Shown here piece after piece: positions 7,658 through 16,221 of a stretch of DNA of 64,000 nucleotides (position 1 is the stretch's first letter; each line of letters starts with the position of its first letter). The notes beneath the pieces are model-generated. The model made no database searches. It was not told the origin of the DNA and saw nothing but the letters and a program-made list of their open reading frames with translations. A program made the translations under genes and the position numbers. Source of the DNA: Gemmatimonadaceae bacterium (lineage in GTDB: Bacteria > Gemmatimonadota > Gemmatimonadetes > Gemmatimonadales > Gemmatimonadaceae). Where the stretch lies: positions 1 through 64,000 of the forward strand of contig JAUSJA010000025.1 in assembly GCA_030647905.1 (NCBI GenBank), given 5' to 3'.

Positions 7658-9949
7658 TCAGTCCCCGCGAGCGAGAAGCGACGCGGCGACGGCCGCCTGG
7701 CCGAAGCTGATGGCGCCGTCGTTTGGCCCGAGCTGGCGCGGCACGAGCACGCACAGGCCGCGCGCCTCGAGGCGCCGGCGGACGCCGGAGAGGAGTCGCG
7801 CGTTCTGGAATGACCCTCCACCCAGCGCCACGATATCGATGCCGGCGCCGTCCGCCACGGCGACGGCGACCTCGGCAGCCGCACTTGCCACGCTCTCGTG
7901 GAAACGTGCCGCGAGCAAGCCAGCGTCAACGCCACGTTGGCGTTGCTCGCCGAGTGCGGCGAGCAGAGGAATGGGATCGAGCATGAGAGAGTCGCCGGTT
8001 TCGCGCACCGGAAACGTCAATGGTTCGGCCGGCTGCGCGCCGGCGAGTGATTCAAGTTCCATTGCCGCCTGTCCTTCGTAGCTGGCGCGCTGCCGGAGGC
8101 CGAGAATGGCGGATGCGGCATCGAAGAGCCGTCCCATCGATGACGCGAGCGGTGCGTTGAGCCGCCGCTCGATCTGGCGCCCGGCAGTGGCTCGGTGGTC
8201 GGGCTTGATGCCGCGGAACGCCAACTCGAACGCGTCGGCAACGCCGGGTTCCAATGACAAGTAGCCAAGCGCCACGCGCCACGGTTCGCGCGCCGCAAGG
8301 TCGCCGCCGGGGAGTGGCACATACCGCAAGTGCGCCGCGCGCCGGTATCCGTTGAGGTCGGCGACCAATGTCTCGGCGCCCCACACGTGTCCGTCGTCGC
8401 CGAGCCCCGTGCCGTCGAAAGCCAGCCCGACCACCGGCGTCGTGACCCCATGCTCGGCCGCCACCGCGGCGATGTGGGCGTGGTGATGCTGCACCGCGAT
8501 GGTTCTCGACAGTCCGAGGTCCTCGGCCAGGCGGGTCGAGAAGTACCCGGGATGCAGGTCGCGCACGGCAACCTCCGGCGCGATGCGGAAGAGCTGCTCG
8601 TAGCGCGCGAGAGCGGCGCGGAAGTGCTCGAGACTCTCGATACTGTCGAGGTCGCCAATGTGAGGGCTCACATGGGCCGCGCTGCCGCGGACCAGCGTGA
8701 AGGTGTTCTTGAGGTGGGGCCCAACTGCCAGGAGCGGCCGGGGAGAAGGAACGGGAAGCCTCAGGGTGAGTGGCGCGTAGCCCCTGGCGCGGCGCAACAG
8801 CACCGGCACGCCGTCAACGACGCGGGCGACCGAGTCGTCAATGCGCGAGAGGATCTCCCGGTCGTGTAGCAGGAACAGGTCGGCGATGTCGCGCAGTCGG
8901 ATTCGCGCCTCGGCGTTTCCGATGGCGATCGGCTCGTCGCTGAGGTTGCCGCTGGTCATCACGAGGGGCCGGCCGACGGCCTCGAGCAGCAGGTGGTGGA
9001 GCGGCGTGTACGCGATCATCACGCCCACGCGGTCGAGCTGGGGCGATACGGATGGCGCGAGGCGCGAGCGGGCAGCTCGCTCGAGGAGCACCACCGGGCG
9101 CTCCGGGCCGCCGAGGAGCCGGGCCTCCTGCGCGGAGACGGCGCCGAGGGCGCGGGCTTCGGCGATGGTCCGGACCATCACGGCGAAGGGTTTGGCATCG
9201 CGTTGCTTGCGTTCGCGGAGCCGGCGCACCGCGAAGTCGTCGGTTGCATCGCACGCGAGGTGGAATCCTCCAACGCCGCGAATCGCGATGATCCAGCCGA
9301 TGCGCAACTGTGTGGCGGCGTCGCGGATGGCCGCGTCGCCCTCCAACAGTGCGATGCCGTCCGCACGAGCGAGCCACACGCGGGGCCCGCACTCGTGACA
9401 GGCCACGGTTTCCGCGTGATGGCGACGGTCGGCCGGCGTGCGATACTCGGTGTCACATTCGTCGCAACGCGGAAAGACCGCCATCGAGGTGCGTTCGCGG
9501 TCGTAGGGCAGCGAGCGGATGACCGTGTATCGCGGACCGCAATTCGTGCAGGTAATGAACGGGTGCCGAAAGCGGCGATCCGCGGTGTCGAACAGCTCCG
9601 CTTCACACTCCGCACATATCGCCAGATCCGGGGTGACCGGGCGGATGCCTTCCGCGTCGGCGCTCTCGACGATTCGGAAGTCGTGCGCGCCGGCCGGCTC
9701 CGCCGGGGCGAGCTCCAGGGAATTGATCCGCGCAACAGGCGGCGCCTCCGTTCGCAGCTCCTGCTGAAAGACGTCGAGCTCCTCCGATCCGCCCTCCACG
9801 TGAATCTCGACTGTTCCGGCGACGTTGCGCACCCAGCCGGCCAGCGCGTGGCGCGCGGCCAGGCGGTACACGAACGGGCGAAAGCCCACGCCCTGCACAA
9901 CGCCCGTCACTCGCAGCAACCGCGCGGTGATCGTGGGCGCGGCCGTCAT
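7658..9949 (-). CDS. hypF: Carbamoyltransferase HypF
   Basis: 763 residues from the ATG at 9949, chosen because it forms an ATGA overlap with the hypB stop; an upstream start would add 16 residues. Domains in order: acylphosphatase (about 8-95, VTGVVQGVGFRPF), a paired zinc-finger region with CAECEAE...CTNC and CDECDTE...CHEC (about 105-190), a YrdC-like carbamoyl-adenylate domain (about 200-385), and a Kae1-like carbamoyltransferase domain with the metal-binding HHAHIAA motif (about 470) and GGGSFQN near the end. It uses carbamoyl phosphate and ATP to make the thiocarbamate on the HypE C-terminal cysteine that becomes the CN ligands of the NiFe site. It is cytosolic and has full family length. 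Confidence 0.95.
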   Translation of the reverse strand: MTAAPTITARLLRVTGVVQGVGFRPFVYRLAARHALAGWVRNVAGTVEIHVEGGSEELDVFQQELRTEAPPVARINSLELAPAEPAGAHDFRIVESADAEGIRPVTPDLAICAECEAELFDTADRRFRHPFITCTNCGPRYTVIRSLPYDRERTSMAVFPRCDECDTEYRTPADRRHHAETVACHECGPRVWLARADGIALLEGDAAIRDAATQLRIGWIIAIRGVGGFHLACDATDDFAVRRLRERKQRDAKPFAVMVRTIAEARALGAVSAQEARLLGGPERPVVLLERAARSRLAPSVSPQLDRVGVMIAYTPLHHLLLEAVGRPLVMTSGNLSDEPIAIGNAEARIRLRDIADLFLLHDREILSRIDDSVARVVDGVPVLLRRARGYAPLTLRLPVPSPRPLLAVGPHLKNTFTLVRGSAAHVSPHIGDLDSIESLEHFRAALARYEQLFRIAPEVAVRDLHPGYFSTRLAEDLGLSRTIAVQHHHAHIAAVAAEHGVTTPVVGLAFDGTGLGDDGHVWGAETLVADLNGYRRAAHLRYVPLPGGDLAAREPWRVALGYLSLEPGVADAFELAFRGIKPDHRATAGRQIERRLNAPLASSMGRLFDAASAILGLRQRASYEGQAAMELESLAGAQPAEPLTFPVRETGDSLMLDPIPLLAALGEQRQRGVDAGLLAARFHESVASAAAEVAVAVADGAGIDIVALGGGSFQNARLLSGVRRRLEARGLCVLVPRQLGPNDGAISFGQAAVAASLLARGD

Positions 9950-10620
9950 CCGGACGTGCTGACCGGGCGAGCGGAATCGCGCAGGAAGTCGAACCATTCG
10001 CCAAGCCCCTGTCCTGTCAGGGCCGACACGCGGAGTACTTCGAGCTCCGGGTTCACGGAAAGCGCGTTGGCGACGGCGCGATCCATGTCGAAGGGAACGT
10101 GCGGTAGCAGGTCGGTCTTGGTCATGACCACACGCCGCGCGTTCTCGAACATCTTCGGGTACTTGAGCGGCTTATCCTCGCCCTCGGTGACGGCGAACAG
10201 GACGATCATCTCCTTTTCGCCCAGGTCCCAGTTCGCCGGGCAGACGAGGTTGCCGACGTTCTCGATGAAGAGCAGCCGCGTCCGCTCGAGCTCGATCGCG
10301 TCGATGGCGGTGAGCACCTGCAGGGCGTCGAGGTGGCAGGCGCCACCGGTGACGACCGCGCTGACGAGGCGCGGGGTGTGCACGGCAAGCCGGTCGGCGT
10401 CGTTCTGCGTCTGCACGTCACCCGTGATGACGGCAATGTCCAGCTCCTCACCGAGGGCGCCGAGCGTGCGCTCGAGCAGCGTCGTCTTCCCCGCACCGGG
10501 CGACGAGACGAGGTTGATCGCCGTCACGCCATGTCCGGCGAGGCGCAAGCGCACCTCCGCCGCAATCTCGTTGTTGCGCGCCATCACACGCTCGCGAACT
10601 TCAATCGTCCGGACGGCCAT
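9946..10620 (-). CDS. hypB: Hydrogenase nickel-insertion GTPase HypB
   Basis: 224 residues. The P-loop SSPGAGKTTL lies at about 39-48. The G-domain metal site is present as GGACHLDAL (Cys-His) with a further Cys in GNLVCP, and MTKTDLLP is the guanine-specificity motif. It has neither the N-terminal CxxCGC nickel motif nor a His-rich storage stretch, so it is the minimal form. It delivers Ni to the large subunit with HypA in a GTP-dependent step. It overlaps hypA by 20 bases and hypF by ATGA, so its translation is coupled within the operon. Confidence 0.95.
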   Translation of the reverse strand: MAVRTIEVRERVMARNNEIAAEVRLRLAGHGVTAINLVSSPGAGKTTLLERTLGALGEELDIAVITGDVQTQNDADRLAVHTPRLVSAVVTGGACHLDALQVLTAIDAIELERTRLLFIENVGNLVCPANWDLGEKEMIVLFAVTEGEDKPLKYPKMFENARRVVMTKTDLLPHVPFDMDRAVANALSVNPELEVLRVSALTGQGLGEWFDFLRDSARPVSTSG

Positions 10621-10858
10621 CGTCGACCTCCAGGTATGCCACGCGCAGCACGTCGCCGGCGCAGCGGACGATGTGCGGCTTCGCTCCGGCGAAGGGCGGA
10701 GTGGCGAACACGGCTTCGAGGCAGAACTCGAGACTCGAGGGCTCGACGCCGGCGCTGTCGCCGACGTCGACGGCGACGGTCACGAGTTGCGGAGCCGCAT
10801 CGCCCAGCTTCGCTTCGGCGATGCGGCCAATTTCCATCGCGAGGCTCATCTCATGCAC
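10601..10858 (-). CDS. hypA: HypA-like nickel chaperone lacking the zinc finger
   Basis: Starts at GTG 10858, giving an N-terminus MHEMSLAMEI that matches the HypA Ni-binding start (Met-His-Glu). The frame yields only 85 residues against about 113-118 for typical HypA. The N-terminal Ni domain is present, including VEPSSLEFC. The section that normally holds the two CxxC zinc motifs is missing: the protein runs from PHIVRCAGD straight into LRVAYLEVDDG. Only two cysteines remain (46 and 66) and there is no CxxC. It overlaps the protease gene by 13 bases and hypB by 20. The zinc site structures HypA and affects its Ni exchange in studied proteins, so this is either a divergent functional form or a weakened copy. 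Confidence 0.8.
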   Translation of the reverse strand: MHEMSLAMEIGRIAEAKLGDAAPQLVTVAVDVGDSAGVEPSSLEFCLEAVFATPPFAGAKPHIVRCAGDVLRVAYLEVDDGRPDD

Positions 10859-11346
10859 GACGCCGCCGGCTCGCGCGGCTCGCAGCGATGCCCCCATTGC
10901 ACCAGGCGGGCGATCACGACGCCGACCGCGGTCTCCACGGCGCGATCCACCGCCGGGCTGAGCTCGAGGCCCATTTGCACCGACTGGGGCTGCACGCCGA
11001 TTGCGACCGTCTCCGCCGGAAGCTTGCCGCGCCACTCGGCGACCGCGAGGACGTCACGCAGGTCCACCTGATGCGGCGAAAGCTTTCGGGTGAGGTAGAT
11101 CGGCAGCCGGTCGCGCTCGAGCACCACGACCTCACCGGGCGTGGCGCCGGCGGCGATGGCGTCAAGCAGCACCAGGCGTTCGGCGTCCTCGATGAGCGGG
11201 AGGAGGGACATTCCCCAGGTGCCACCGTCGGCCAGCTCGACGCCTTCCAGCGTCCACTCGTCGCGAAGGCGCGCGAGCGCCACGAGGCCGAAACCGTCAT
11301 CGCCCATCAGCGGATTCCCAAGACCGATCACCGCGCTGCCGCTCAT
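10846..11346 (-). CDS. hyaD: Hydrogenase maturation endopeptidase (HyaD/HybD family)
   Basis: 166 residues from ATG 11346, which overlaps the cytochrome b stop as ATGA. The N-terminus has GLGNPLMGDDGFG, the family's nickel-sensing active site, with Asp where HybD has Glu. A second conserved Asp lies in VLLDAI, and SPHQVDLRDVLA supplies the conserved His region. The enzyme probes for Ni in the large subunit and then removes its C-terminal peptide, here expected to cut after the His of DPCMACGVH. The open frame extends far upstream over the cytochrome gene, but that extension is a shadow. Confidence 0.9.
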   Translation of the reverse strand: MSGSAVIGLGNPLMGDDGFGLVALARLRDEWTLEGVELADGGTWGMSLLPLIEDAERLVLLDAIAAGATPGEVVVLERDRLPIYLTRKLSPHQVDLRDVLAVAEWRGKLPAETVAIGVQPQSVQMGLELSPAVDRAVETAVGVVIARLVQWGHRCEPREPAASCMR

Positions 11347-12167
11347 GCCTCCTTCTTCGGATTTGGGTGCTCGGGCGTCGGCCACTGATGCGCCGGCACC
11401 TGGTTGATGTCGTAGTCCTCGTAGGGCTCGTCGGTGGAGATGTAGCGGCCGCCGGTGATGATCGACGACACCCTGCCTACGCGCTCGACGTAGTCGGAGC
11501 GGATCGTGAAGTAGACGTGTATCACCACGTAGATGATGAAGGCCCAGGCGAGCACGTGATGAAGGAGCCGCACGCGCTGGAGCCCGCCGAGCAGCAGCGG
11601 CACCCATGCGAAGGCGCGGAAGATGATTCCGCCCGGATTCGATTGTCCGTACATGGTGCTCCCGGTCACGACCATCACAAGCGCCATGAAGTAGAGACCT
11701 GTGTACGCGTACTGCTGCAGGGGATCGTGCCCGACCAGGCTCGGCTGCTTGTCCGGACGGAAAGTCAGGTACGCGCCCGCCGTTCGCAACATGTTGTGGA
11801 CGTTCTTCGGCGTCACGGGGAAGAGCGCCGGCAATCGCTCGAACTGGTTGCCGGCGAAGAGCCAGTAGACGCGCACGATGCCGGCCATGATGAGCACTGC
11901 CGCCGCCGTGAAGTGGATGAAGCGCACGCGGCCCATGAGGAAGTGGGCACTCGCCTCTCCCGAGGTCATGAAGTACGGGCGACCGATGTAGAACCCAGTA
12001 ACGATCAGCACGACGACGCACGCTGCCGCGATCCAGTGGGTGGCACGAATCGGCGCGCTCCACAGATAAACCCAGGTGAAGTTGCCTCGCTCGCGGGAAA
12101 GGGGGCGCCCAAGGCCGAACAAATTGATGCGCCGCCGCCCCGTTGCTGCTCCTCCGGGGGCGGTCAT
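11343..12167 (-). CDS. hyaC: Ni/Fe-hydrogenase b-type cytochrome subunit
   Basis: 274 residues from ATG 12167 (ATGA overlap with the large-subunit stop). Four membrane helices are visible, with His residues in APIRATHWIAAAC, VRFIHFTAAAV and LLHHVLAWAFIIYVVIHVYF positioned to bind two b hemes. It anchors the hydrogenase heterodimer to the membrane and passes electrons from H2 to quinone. It is somewhat longer than E. coli HyaC because of an N-terminal cytoplasmic stretch (about 1-40) and a hydrophilic tail (about 245-274, rich in Asp, Glu, Pro). Its position right after the large subunit is the standard order for group 1 uptake enzymes. Confidence 0.93.
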   Translation of the reverse strand: MTAPGGAATGRRRINLFGLGRPLSRERGNFTWVYLWSAPIRATHWIAAACVVVLIVTGFYIGRPYFMTSGEASAHFLMGRVRFIHFTAAAVLIMAGIVRVYWLFAGNQFERLPALFPVTPKNVHNMLRTAGAYLTFRPDKQPSLVGHDPLQQYAYTGLYFMALVMVVTGSTMYGQSNPGGIIFRAFAWVPLLLGGLQRVRLLHHVLAWAFIIYVVIHVYFTIRSDYVERVGRVSSIITGGRYISTDEPYEDYDINQVPAHQWPTPEHPNPKKEA

Positions 12168-13879
12168 TGCACCTTCACCTCCACGACCTCCCTGCCCTCG
12201 GCGTCGAGGACGTGGACGCCGCACGCCATGCACGGATCGAAGGAATGAATGGTCCGCAGGATCTCGAGCGGCCGTTCGGGGTCCACGAGCGGGTGGTTGT
12301 CCGCCAGCGACGCCTCATACGGACCGGCCTGTCCCTGCGCGTCACGCGGCGAGCAGTTCCATGTGGATGGCACGACGCATTGATAGCGCGCGATTTTACC
12401 GTCTGCGATTTGCACCCAGTGACCGAGTGCTCCGCGCGGTGCGTCGAGATAACCGTAGCCTTCGGCCTTCGCCGGCCACGACTTCGGCTCCCACTTCTCC
12501 TTCGTGAACGTGGCCGGGTCGCCGTCGCGAATGCGGCCGTTGAGCTCCGAGAGCCACTGTTCCATCTTGCGCGCGAGCAGAACCGTTTCAATGCCGCGCG
12601 CGGCGGTCCGTCCGAGTGTGGAGAAGAGAACCTCGGGACCGACCTTGAGCTTTCCGAGGGCCTCGAGGACGAGTTCGCGCACGTCGCGATGGCCGCTCGC
12701 GAACGCGACGAGCATCCGGGCAAGCGGCCCCACCTGCATCGCCCGCCCGTCGTACCGCGGCGACTTCATCCACGTGTACTTGGTCTCGTCCTGCAGGTAT
12801 GTCCACGGCGGCTTGGGGCCGGTGTATTTCGGACTCGTTTCCCCTTCGTAGGGATGCAGCCCAACCGCGTCCCCCTTCTCATACTCGTACCAGGAGCTGT
12901 GGATGTACTCACGGATTTTCTGCGGGTCGTACTCGTGAACCCTGGTGAGATCCTTGTCGAGGATGATCCCGCGCGGAAAGTAGAGCGTGTCCAGGTCCCG
13001 CACGTCACCTTCGGGAAACTCCCCGCAGGCGAGGAAGTTGGGCGTGCCACCGCCAATCGCGCCCCATTCCTTGTAGAAGCCGGCGATGGCGACGAGGTCG
13101 GGCCAGTACACCTGCTCGACGAAGGCCCGCGCCCGCGTGATCATGCCGGTAAGGTCCGTGATGCGCTCGGCGTTGATGGTCGCCGGATGGTCCAGGTTGA
13201 TCGCCGACGCCATGCCGCCCACCAGGAAGTTCGGATGCGGGTTCTTGCCGCCGAACACGGTGTGGAGGCGAATCACGTCGCGCTGCCAGTCGAGCGCCTC
13301 GAGGTAGTGCGACACCGCGAGCAGGTTGACCTCGGGTGGCAGCTTGTACGCTGGGTGGCCCCAGTAGCCGTTCGTGAAGATGCCGAGCTGGCCGGTGCCG
13401 ACGAACTTCTTGAGGCGGACCTGCACGGCGCGCAGCTCCGCCTCTCCATTGTTGGGCCACGGCGACAGGGATTGCCCGATCTTCGCCGCGGCGGCAGGGT
13501 CGGCCGAGAGCGCGCTCACCACGTCCACCCAGTCGAGCGCGTGCAGGTGGTAGAAGTGGATGACGTGATCCTGGATGAACTGCATCCCGGTCACGAGGTT
13601 CCGGATGGTGTTCGCGTTCGCGGGGATCTTGATGTTCAGGGCGTCCTCCACGGCGCGGCAGCTCGCCACGGCGTGGACGGCGGTGCACACACCGCAAATC
13701 CGCTGGGTGAAGGCCCACGCGTCGCGCGGGTCGCGCCCCTGCATGATGATCTCGATACCGCGGAACTGCGTCGACGACGCCCACGCCTTGGCGATCTTCC
13801 CGTTCTCGGACTGCGCCTCGATGCGCAGGTGGCCCTCGATGCGGGTGATCGGATCAACGACAACCCTGGTTCTAGCCAT
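12164..13879 (-). CDS. hyaB: [NiFe]-hydrogenase large subunit
   Basis: 571 residues from ATG 13879, picked for a GGAG seven bases upstream; an ATG two codons earlier is possible. It binds the NiFe(CN)2CO centre that oxidises H2. Both metal-ligand motifs are intact: RICGVCTAVH (Cys62, Cys65) and DPCMACGVH (Cys550, Cys553, His556). The 15 residues after His556 are the peptide that the maturation protease should remove. The protein starts with VVVDPITRIEGHL, typical of group 1. It overlaps the small-subunit gene by eight bases. It is exported with the small subunit, having no signal of its own. Confidence 0.96.
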   Translation of the reverse strand: MARTRVVVDPITRIEGHLRIEAQSENGKIAKAWASSTQFRGIEIIMQGRDPRDAWAFTQRICGVCTAVHAVASCRAVEDALNIKIPANANTIRNLVTGMQFIQDHVIHFYHLHALDWVDVVSALSADPAAAAKIGQSLSPWPNNGEAELRAVQVRLKKFVGTGQLGIFTNGYWGHPAYKLPPEVNLLAVSHYLEALDWQRDVIRLHTVFGGKNPHPNFLVGGMASAINLDHPATINAERITDLTGMITRARAFVEQVYWPDLVAIAGFYKEWGAIGGGTPNFLACGEFPEGDVRDLDTLYFPRGIILDKDLTRVHEYDPQKIREYIHSSWYEYEKGDAVGLHPYEGETSPKYTGPKPPWTYLQDETKYTWMKSPRYDGRAMQVGPLARMLVAFASGHRDVRELVLEALGKLKVGPEVLFSTLGRTAARGIETVLLARKMEQWLSELNGRIRDGDPATFTKEKWEPKSWPAKAEGYGYLDAPRGALGHWVQIADGKIARYQCVVPSTWNCSPRDAQGQAGPYEASLADNHPLVDPERPLEILRTIHSFDPCMACGVHVLDAEGREVVEVKVQ

Positions 13880-15017
13880 CGTCATTCTCCGTTTCGGGTC
13901 CCGTCTCCGGCACCTGGTGGGTCGCCTTGCGGCGCCTGATCTGGGTGAACACAGTGGCGGCTGCGTGCGCCGCGACGCCGGCGGCCGCGCCAATGGCGAG
14001 CGCGGCGCCGATCGTGTCCACGCGCTGCTCGACCGGGAATCCACCCACATTCGGCAGCCGCCCGTAGAAGGGCGTCATCGTGTCCCAGAAGTTCGGCTCA
14101 GTGCAGCCGATGCAGGGATGGCCGGCGCCGATGGGCCAGTTCGTGCGTGTATTCCACTGGAAGATCGGGCACGGCGAGAACGTCGCCGGGCCTTTGCACC
14201 CCACGGAGTACAGGCACCATCCCTTGCGTGCGGAGTCGTCATCGAACGACTCGACGAATTGTCCGGCGTCGAAATGCGCGCGGCGCGAGCACTGGTCATG
14301 GATGCGCTCGCGGTAGGCGAAGAGGGGCCGCCCCTCGCGATCCACGGCCGGCAGGCGTCCGAACGTCAGGTAGTGCACGATGGTCGCGGTGATCACATCC
14401 CCGATGGGTGGACAGCCCGCGATGTTCACGATCGGCCGGTTCTTGATGATGTCACGCACGCCCACCGCGCCCGTGGGGTTGGGGCGCGCCGCCTGCACGC
14501 TCCCCCAGTGCGCGCACGCGCCGACGGCAAGGATCGCGGCGGCGCCCTCAGCCGCTTCCTTCACCAGATCCTCGGCGGTGCGCCCACCCACCACGGTGTA
14601 GATGCCGCCCTCCTTCGTGGGGATCGACCCGGTGACGACGAGGACGTACTTCCCCTTGTTGGCGGCCATCGCACTCTGCTTGGCCCGTTCGACTGCTGCA
14701 CCCGCCCCTGCCATGAGCGTGTGATTGTAGTCGAGCGAGATGAGGTCGAGGAGAAGGTCGCCGATGGTCGGGTCGGCGGTGCGGAGCACGCTCTCGACAC
14801 AGCCGGTGCACTCCTGCAACTGCAGCCAGATGACGCTCGGCCGCTTCACCGATTCGAGCGCCCTGGCGATGCGCGGGCCGGCGGCGATCCCGAGACCAAG
14901 TGCGACAGCGATCTCGCTGCAGAACTTCACAAAATCGCGGCGCGAGACACCGCGCGACTCGAAATGCTGGGCTAGGGTTTCACCTTCGGTCCAAGCGTAC
15001 GCGGAGGGAGTCATCAT
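13872..15017 (-). CDS. hyaA: [NiFe]-hydrogenase small subunit, Tat-exported
   Basis: 381 residues. A twin-arginine signal (SRRDFVKFCS, about 25-34, then a hydrophobic stretch) directs the folded heterodimer to the periplasm, and a C-terminal hydrophobic helix (about 335-362) anchors it. The proximal cluster motif is CTGCVES (Cys70, Cys73), with GACAHWGSVQAARPNP further on. The medial and distal cluster cysteines lie in the CSRRAHF, WCLYSVGCKG, CPIFQWN and HPCIGC stretches. The two extra cysteines that mark oxygen-tolerant enzymes are absent: Gly replaces one in CTGC and Ser the other in WGSVQ. A standard, oxygen-sensitive proximal [4Fe-4S] cluster is therefore expected. Confidence 0.95.
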   Translation of the reverse strand: MMTPSAYAWTEGETLAQHFESRGVSRRDFVKFCSEIAVALGLGIAAGPRIARALESVKRPSVIWLQLQECTGCVESVLRTADPTIGDLLLDLISLDYNHTLMAGAGAAVERAKQSAMAANKGKYVLVVTGSIPTKEGGIYTVVGGRTAEDLVKEAAEGAAAILAVGACAHWGSVQAARPNPTGAVGVRDIIKNRPIVNIAGCPPIGDVITATIVHYLTFGRLPAVDREGRPLFAYRERIHDQCSRRAHFDAGQFVESFDDDSARKGWCLYSVGCKGPATFSPCPIFQWNTRTNWPIGAGHPCIGCTEPNFWDTMTPFYGRLPNVGGFPVEQRVDTIGAALAIGAAAGVAAHAAATVFTQIRRRKATHQVPETGPETENDDG

Positions 15018-15165
15018 CGGAACCTCGGGATGGCGTGAGTCATCCTACGACACGATGCGAGACGCGACTGTCAGGGAAAGGAGGAATGGCCGTACGGGTT
15101 ATCCGCACACCGCGAATCGCCGTGAATCGCCGTGAATCGCCGTGAATCCGGAGTGGAATGTTCCC
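15018..15165. promoter_or_regulatory. Intergenic gap between hypE and the structural genes
   Basis: About 150 bases, the only sizeable gap in an operon otherwise joined by overlaps. A GAGG precedes the small-subunit ATG. The gap holds the decamer repeat at 15111-15150 and could contain a second promoter for the structural genes; I see no clear -35/-10 pair. Confidence 0.4.
15111..15150 (+). repeat. Four-copy tandem decamer (CGTGAATCGC)
   Basis: Four head-to-tail 10-base units. The middle two are identical (CGTGAATCGC), the first has one change (CGCGAATCGC), and the last ends CCG. It lies in the hypE/hyaA gap. It could be a regulatory protein array or simple slippage; the unit equals one helical turn, so all copies face the same side of the DNA. 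Confidence 0.8.
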
Positions 15166-16221
15166 CTAGCAGATGCGGGGGAGCTGGTCCCCCGGCAGGA
15201 GGTCAACGATGCGTGTACCGCCGAGCGAGGTGCGCAGGGCCACCACCCCGGGGTGCCTGGTGATCACGCGGCCGATCTGGAGCGCCCCTGCGCCCAGTGG
15301 GTGCGAGCGCAGCGCCGCCAGCACACGCTCGGCGTCGCCGGCGGGGACGAAGGCGAGCAGGATGCCCTCGTTGGCTACATAAATGGGGTCGAGCCCGAGC
15401 ACTTCGCACGCAGCGCGTACGTCGTCCGGCACGGGAAGCACGGTCTCGTCGATTTCGACACCGACCCCGGATGCTGCGGCGATCTCGTTCAGCGCGCTCG
15501 CCACGCCGCCGCGCGTTGGATCGCGCAGCACGTGCACGTCGACGCGCGCCATGCGCAGGCGCTCGACGAGGCCGACCAGGCAGGCACTGTCGCTGGTGAT
15601 GGTCGTCTCGAACGCCAGCCCTTCACGCGTGGCCATGATCGCCATGCCATGGCGGCCGATGGCGCCGCTCACGATCACCACGTCGCCGGCCCGCGCGCGC
15701 TCCGGCGCCGGGCGGAATCGCGCGTCGGCCGCCCCGATGCCGGTGGTGTTGATGTAGAGACCATCGGCCTTTCCGCGCTCCACGACCTTCGTGTCACCGG
15801 CCACGACGGGCACGCCCGCCAGTCTCGCTGCATCCGCCATCGAGCGAACGATGCGGTCGAGGATGTCGAGAGGAAGCCCTTCCTCGAGCACGAAGCCAGC
15901 CGTCAGGCACACGGGCCGCGCCCCCATCATGGCGACGTCGTTCAGCGTGCCGTGAACGGCGAGCGACCCGATGTCGCCTCCCGGGAACTCCAGCGGACTC
16001 ACGACGAACGTATCTGTCGAGACTACGACCTCGACTCCCGCGACATTCACCACCGCGCCGTCGCCGAGTTGCGCCAGAGCGTCGTTGGCGAGCGCTGGAA
16101 GGAAGCGCTGGCGAAGCAGCGCCGCGCTCATCTTCCCGCCGGAGCCGTGGCCCAGTTGCACGCGGTCGGAAGCATCGAGCGGCGCCGGGCAGGCGAGCGT
16201 GACCGAACCCACGGCCGTCAC
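15166..16221 (-). CDS. hypE: Hydrogenase maturation protein HypE
   Basis: 351 residues from GTG 16221, which overlaps the hypD stop as GTGA. It begins a few residues before the family's [10 protein letters not shown] motif and ends in PRIC, whose terminal Cys carries the carbamoyl group from HypF and is dehydrated to the thiocyanate that supplies CN to iron. ATP-binding features of the PurM-like fold are visible ([29 protein letters not shown]). It works with HypC-HypD in the cytosol. The frame is open far upstream but that region is a shadow of hypD. Confidence 0.95.
   Translation of the reverse strand: MTAVGSVTLACPAPLDASDRVQLGHGSGGKMSAALLRQRFLPALANDALAQLGDGAVVNVAGVEVVVSTDTFVVSPLEFPGGDIGSLAVHGTLNDVAMMGARPVCLTAGFVLEEGLPLDILDRIVRSMADAARLAGVPVVAGDTKVVERGKADGLYINTTGIGAADARFRPAPERARAGDVVIVSGAIGRHGMAIMATREGLAFETTITSDSACLVGLVERLRMARVDVHVLRDPTRGGVASALNEIAAASGVGVEIDETVLPVPDDVRAACEVLGLDPIYVANEGILLAFVPAGDAERVLAALRSHPLGAGALQIGRVITRHPGVVALRTSLGGTRIVDLLPGDQLPRIC

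Noticed and set aside
9946-10620. HypB as defective because it lacks the CxxCGC and His-rich N-terminus
   Set aside because: Many functional HypB proteins lack these; the GTPase and metal site are complete.
8993-11071. 692-codon plus-strand open frame
   Set aside because: Antisense to hypF, hypB and hypA; low-complexity Arg/Ser/Ala composition.
12143-13939. 598-codon plus-strand open frame
   Set aside because: Exactly antisense to the hydrogenase large subunit, with Arg/His/Val-rich composition; a GC-bias shadow.
15111-15150. CRISPR array
   Set aside because: Units are 10 bases and contiguous, without spacers; no cas gene in the window.
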